The notes beneath the pieces are model-generated. The model was not told where the DNA came from, searched no databases, and saw nothing but the letters and a program-made list of their open reading frames with translations. This document shows, piece after piece, positions 5,973-8,829 of a stretch of DNA of 8,829 nt. The DNA is from an uncultured Prevotellaceae bacterium (GTDB taxonomy: Bacteria; Bacteroidota; Bacteroidia; Bacteroidales; Bacteroidaceae), in contig CAMYYX010000068.1 in assembly GCA_947303695.1 (NCBI GenBank), positions 1 to 8,829 of the forward strand. Direction: 5' to 3'. A program made the position numbers and the translations under genes. The stretch's first letter is position 1. Every line of letters begins with the position of its first letter.

Positions 5973-8536
5973 AAATCAAAGCAAGTAATGCAAACACTCC
6001 TAACTGGAGAGACATCACAGTTAACACTACATTACCGGAGGCCCTGAAACCACTCGATGAGATAGCTCATAATATGTGGTGGTCATGGAGCCACGAGGCT
6101 AAGGAGCTGTACAAGGCTATGGATGAGCAACTGTGGCATGATGTTATTCAGAACCCTGTTCTGATGTTGTCACGCATCAGCTACAAGAAACTGGAATTAT
6201 TGGCTCAGGATAAGAAGTTCCTGGCACAGATGAATGCGGTTTATAAGGAATTCCGTGCATATATGGATGTTGAACCTGACCAGAAGCGTCCATCAGTGGC
6301 TTACCTCTGTATGGAATACGGTTTGAGTCATGTATTGAAGATTTATTCAGGTGGTCTTGGTATTCTTGCCGGCGACTATATCAAAGAGGCTTCAGACTCA
6401 AACGTTCGTATGACAGCAGTCGGATTCCTCTATCGTTTCGGTTATTTCACTCAGACCCTCTCGATGGATGGTCAGCAGGTGGCTAACTATGAGGCTCAGA
6501 ACTTTGCACAGCTTCCAATCGTTCGTCAGATGGACGAGAACGGCGAGCCCATGGTGATTGACGTGCCTTATAATAATTATACTGTTCATGCATTCGTGTG
6601 GAGAGTGAATGTAGGTCGTGTAAGCCTCTATTTGCTCGATACAGACAACGAGATGAATAGCGAGTACGACCGTTCTATTACTCACTCCCTCTATGGTGGT
6701 GATTGGGAAAACCGTATCAAGCAGGAGATTCTCTTAGGTATCGGTGGCGTGCTTACACTGAAGAAGTTGGGTATCAATCCTGATATCTATCACTGTAACG
6801 AAGGACATGCTGCACTTTGTAACGTACAGCGTTTGGTAGATTATGTGAAGGAAGGATTCCGTTTCAACGAAGCACTCGAGATCGTACGTACTTCATCACT
6901 CTATACAGTTCATACTCCAGTACCAGCTGGCCACGACTACTTTGACGAGGGACTCTTTGGTAAGTATCTGTCGAACTATCCTGAGCAGCTTGGTATCTCA
7001 TGGGATGAATTCGTAGGAATGGGACGTGTGAACCCAGAGGATCACTCAGAACGTTTCTGTATGTCAACATTTGCTTGCAACACCTGTTCATGGGTGAACG
7101 GAGTAAGTTGGTTGCATGGTAAAGTGTCAAAGGATATGTTCTCAGGTATCTGGAAGGGTTACTTCCCAGAGGAACTTGACAATGTTGGTTATGTAACCAA
7201 TGGTGTTCATTTCCCAACATGGAGCTCAACAGAATGGAAAGCCCTTTATGCAAAGTATTTGCCTAAGTCCTACTATCACGATCAGAGTAATGCCAAGTTG
7301 TGGGAGTCAATCTATAAGGTTCCAGATGAGGAGATTTGGGCAACACGTCAAGCGATGAAGGTGAAGTTGTTCGATTACATTAAGGATCAGTTCCGTGAGG
7401 ACTGGCTGAAGCATCAAGGTGACCCTTCACGCATCGTGTCAATCCTCGAGAAGATCAATCCTAATGCGTTGACAATTGGTTTTGCGCGTCGTTTCGCTAC
7501 TTACAAGCGTGCTCACTTGCTCTTCTCTGACCTCGATCGTCTGGCTAAGATTGTGAACAACCCTGAGCGTCCAATCCAGTTCCTCTTCGCAGGAAAGGCA
7601 CACCCAGCAGATGGTGGTGGACAGGGTTTGATAAAGAAGATCTATGAAATCAGCCGTCGTCCAGAGTTCTTGGGTAAGATCATTTTCTTGGAGAACTACG
7701 ATATGAAGCTCGCTCGTCGTCTTGTGACAGGTGTAGATATCTGGATGAATACACCTACACGTCCGCTCGAGGCATCAGGAACATCAGGCGAGAAGGCCTT
7801 GATGAATGGTGTTGTAAACCTCTCTGTACTTGATGGATGGTGGCTTGAAGGCTATCGTGAAGGTGCCGGATGGGCATTGACCGATAAGCGAACCTATCAG
7901 AACCAAGATCAGCAAGACCAACTCGATGCAGCTACTATCTACAGCTTGCTTGAGAACGAGATTCTGCCGCTTTATTACGACAAGAAAGACAAAGATTATA
8001 GTGTAGGATGGCTCAAGACCGTGAAGAATTCAATTGCTCAGATTGCACCTCACTACACAATGAAGCGTCAGCTCGATGACTACTACGATAAGTTCTACAA
8101 CAAATTGGCAGAGCGTCGTGAGGTGTTGTTTGCAAACAACCACGCAAAGGCAAAGGAGATTGCTCGTTGGAAGGAATTGGTTGCAGAACGTTGGGACGAT
8201 ATCCGCGTAGTATCAACCGAAAAACCAAACGCGCTCATCACTGGTAACGTACATACCGGTCAGGTATATACTATTAAGGTGTGGGTAGATGAGCAAGGTC
8301 TCGATGATGTTGTGGGAGTAGAACTTGTTACACTTCGTGCTGATATCGAGGGCAAGGTACATGTAGCTCAGGTCGAGCCGTTCCATGTAGTAAAGCGTGA
8401 TGGTAATGTGTTTGAGTTCGAGGGAACGCATACAATTGAGGCTGCAGGAGACATTAAGGTTGCATACCGCATGTATCCAAAGAATGCAGATCTGCCTCAC
8501 CGTCAGGACTTCTGCTATGTGAAGTGGTTCAACTGA
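5969..8536 (+). CDS. glgP: alpha-glucan (glycogen) phosphorylase, GT35, DUF3417 type
   Basis: An 855-residue cytoplasmic PLP enzyme that releases glucose-1-phosphate from alpha-1,4-glucan ends using phosphate. The N-terminal DUF3417 domain (about 15-105, with IAHNMWWSW at 32-40) marks the alpha-glucan phosphorylase branch, not the classical glycogen/maltodextrin GlgP/MalP branch. The catalytic region begins YLCMEYGLS (112-120) and KIYSGGLGILAGDY (124-137). It continues with HCNEGHAAL (275-283), YTVHTPVPAGHD (312-323) and GFARRFATYKRAH (504-516), in which R508 and K513 have the spacing of the phosphate-binding Arg/Lys pair of muscle phosphorylase. EASGTSGEKALMNG (601-614) follows, with K609 as the PLP-linked lysine, then DGWWLEGYREGAGWAL (622-637). 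Residues from about 755 to the end form a beta-rich extension. All key residues are present and the length is normal. The ATG overlaps the synthase stop codon (ATGA), which sets the start and suggests translational coupling. A terminator follows 50 bases downstream. Confidence 0.96.
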   Translation: MKIKASNANTPNWRDITVNTTLPEALKPLDEIAHNMWWSWSHEAKELYKAMDEQLWHDVIQNPVLMLSRISYKKLELLAQDKKFLAQMNAVYKEFRAYMDVEPDQKRPSVAYLCMEYGLSHVLKIYSGGLGILAGDYIKEASDSNVRMTAVGFLYRFGYFTQTLSMDGQQVANYEAQNFAQLPIVRQMDENGEPMVIDVPYNNYTVHAFVWRVNVGRVSLYLLDTDNEMNSEYDRSITHSLYGGDWENRIKQEILLGIGGVLTLKKLGINPDIYHCNEGHAALCNVQRLVDYVKEGFRFNEALEIVRTSSLYTVHTPVPAGHDYFDEGLFGKYLSNYPEQLGISWDEFVGMGRVNPEDHSERFCMSTFACNTCSWVNGVSWLHGKVSKDMFSGIWKGYFPEELDNVGYVTNGVHFPTWSSTEWKALYAKYLPKSYYHDQSNAKLWESIYKVPDEEIWATRQAMKVKLFDYIKDQFREDWLKHQGDPSRIVSILEKINPNALTIGFARRFATYKRAHLLFSDLDRLAKIVNNPERPIQFLFAGKAHPADGGGQGLIKKIYEISRRPEFLGKIIFLENYDMKLARRLVTGVDIWMNTPTRPLEASGTSGEKALMNGVVNLSVLDGWWLEGYREGAGWALTDKRTYQNQDQQDQLDAATIYSLLENEILPLYYDKKDKDYSVGWLKTVKNSIAQIAPHYTMKRQLDDYYDKFYNKLAERREVLFANNHAKAKEIARWKELVAERWDDIRVVSTEKPNALITGNVHTGQVYTIKVWVDEQGLDDVVGVELVTLRADIEGKVHVAQVEPFHVVKRDGNVFEFEGTHTIEAAGDIKVAYRMYPKNADLPHRQDFCYVKWFN

Positions 8537-8560
8537 TGGAATGACTTTTTGGATGTAAAT

Positions 8561-8573
8561 ATCATTCAATGAT
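8561..8573. repeat. short palindrome after the phosphorylase gene
   Basis: ATCATT and AATGAT flank a single C. The palindrome lies between the stop codon and the terminator stem. TGATGGAAT also occurs twice here (8534-8542 and 8570-8578). The sequence is A/T-rich and would give at most a very weak hairpin, so I assign no function. Confidence 0.25.
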
Positions 8574-8585
8574 GGAATATGATTA

Positions 8586-8618
8586 CAGGCAGGGGCAATC
8601 CCCCTGCTTGTTGTTTTT
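8586..8618 (+). terminator. Rho-independent terminator of the valS-glycogen operon
   Basis: GCAGGGG (8589-8595) pairs perfectly with CCCCTGC (8601-8607) around the loop CAATC. Three more pairs extend the base (C8586-G8610, A8587-T8609, and a G-T wobble at 8588/8608). The sequence then runs TTGTTGTTTTT. The G-C-rich stem and following T-rich tract make this a strong intrinsic terminator, and its position fits the end of the three-gene unit. Confidence 0.88.
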
Positions 8619-8704
8619 CAGCATCTTTTTCTTTCAAAATGATACGTTATGTGGCTGAATTTTGAGTTTTTTCGCAAATAATGAAAAAAAAGTTCAAAAT
8701 GTTT

Positions 8705-8734
8705 TTGTCAGTATGAAAAAAAGTAGTACCTTTG
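8705..8734 (+). promoter_or_regulatory. Bacteroidetes-type promoter of the tRNA-Val gene
   Basis: TTG at 8705-8707, within a TTTTTG run, is followed after exactly 19 bases by TACCTTTG at 8727-8734, an exact TAnnTTTG element. Transcription would start about 8740-8742, leaving a 5' leader of roughly 35 bases for removal by RNase P. Spacing is the same as in the nuclease promoter at 324-353. Upstream sequence from about 8619 is A/T-rich and holds no gene. Confidence 0.8.
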
Positions 8735-8776
8735 CACTCGCTTTGCGAAAAAGATTACTAAAGCGTTAGCAAACAA

Positions 8777-8829
8777 GGGCGTTTAGCTCAGCTGGTTCAG
8801 AGCATCTGCCTTACAAGCAGAGGGTCGGC
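8777..8829 (+). tRNA. tRNA-Val, anticodon UAC (partial, cut by window end)
   Basis: The visible part folds as a tRNA: 5' acceptor strand GGGCGTT (8777-8783); TA linker; D-stem GCTC (8786-8789) with GAGC (8800-8803); anticodon stem TCTGC (8805-8809) with GCAGA (8817-8821); and 7-base loop CTTACAA (8810-8816). The anticodon is TAC (8812-8814), which reads GUA and related valine codons. The variable loop GGGTC (8822-8826) and the first three bases of the T-stem are present; the rest of the T-arm and the 3' acceptor strand lie beyond the window. Its own promoter precedes it, and further tRNA genes may follow downstream, which cannot be seen here. Confidence 0.95.

Noticed and set aside
5960..5975. 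Possible frameshift or fusion between synthase and phosphorylase
   Set aside because: Both proteins are full length with intact ends; the 4-base ATGA overlap is an ordinary coupled junction.
8633..8701. TTCAAAATG occurring twice exactly 60 bases apart upstream of the tRNA promoter
   Set aside because: A 9-base match in very A/T-rich sequence is expected by chance often enough; there is no third copy.
1..8829. CRISPR array, insertion sequence, phage or defence genes
   Set aside because: No regularly spaced repeats, transposase, integrase or terminal inverted repeats are visible; all four long genes belong to known families.

Overview
The window looks like a chromosomal segment of a Bacteroidetes bacterium, most probably a Prevotella/Segatella-type gut, oral or rumen species. 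The evidence is: promoters of the Bacteroidetes form TTG-N19-TAnnTTTG; start codons preceded by A/T-rich sequence instead of Shine-Dalgarno sites; a secreted endonuclease with a type IX secretion (T9SS) C-terminal sorting tail; and a eukaryotic-type (GT3) glycogen synthase beside a DUF3417-type alpha-glucan phosphorylase, a pairing typical of this group. Every gene lies on the + strand. The genus is an inference.

Layout. Positions 2-130 hold the last 42 codons of an unidentified gene. Positions 131-377 are non-coding: a small hairpin, a strong intrinsic terminator (256-291) and a canonical Bacteroidetes promoter (324-353). Positions 378-1400 encode a secreted endonuclease I family nuclease. 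A 174-bp gap (1401-1574) carries a -7 promoter element and leads to valS (1575-4289). Fifteen bases later comes the GT3 glycogen synthase (4305-5972), whose stop codon overlaps the start of the glycogen phosphorylase (5969-8536) in an ATGA junction. A good terminator at 8586-8618 closes this unit. A second canonical promoter (8705-8734) then drives a tRNA-Val(UAC) gene that runs off the window end.

How the genes work together. The synthase adds glucose to the non-reducing ends of glycogen chains, and the phosphorylase removes it as glucose-1-phosphate. The ATGA overlap suggests that the making and breaking of the reserve polymer are translationally coupled. The close spacing behind valS, with no terminator visible between them, suggests that valine tRNA charging and glycogen turnover share a transcript. 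The nuclease and the tRNA are separate transcription units.

I did not find a previously undescribed system here; this is mostly housekeeping sequence. The points most worth a second look are an in-frame tandem repeat of a 9-bp unit inside the ValRS editing-domain region, the valS-glycogen operon, and the reduced GT3 synthase that seems to lack the eukaryotic glucose-6-phosphate sensor.
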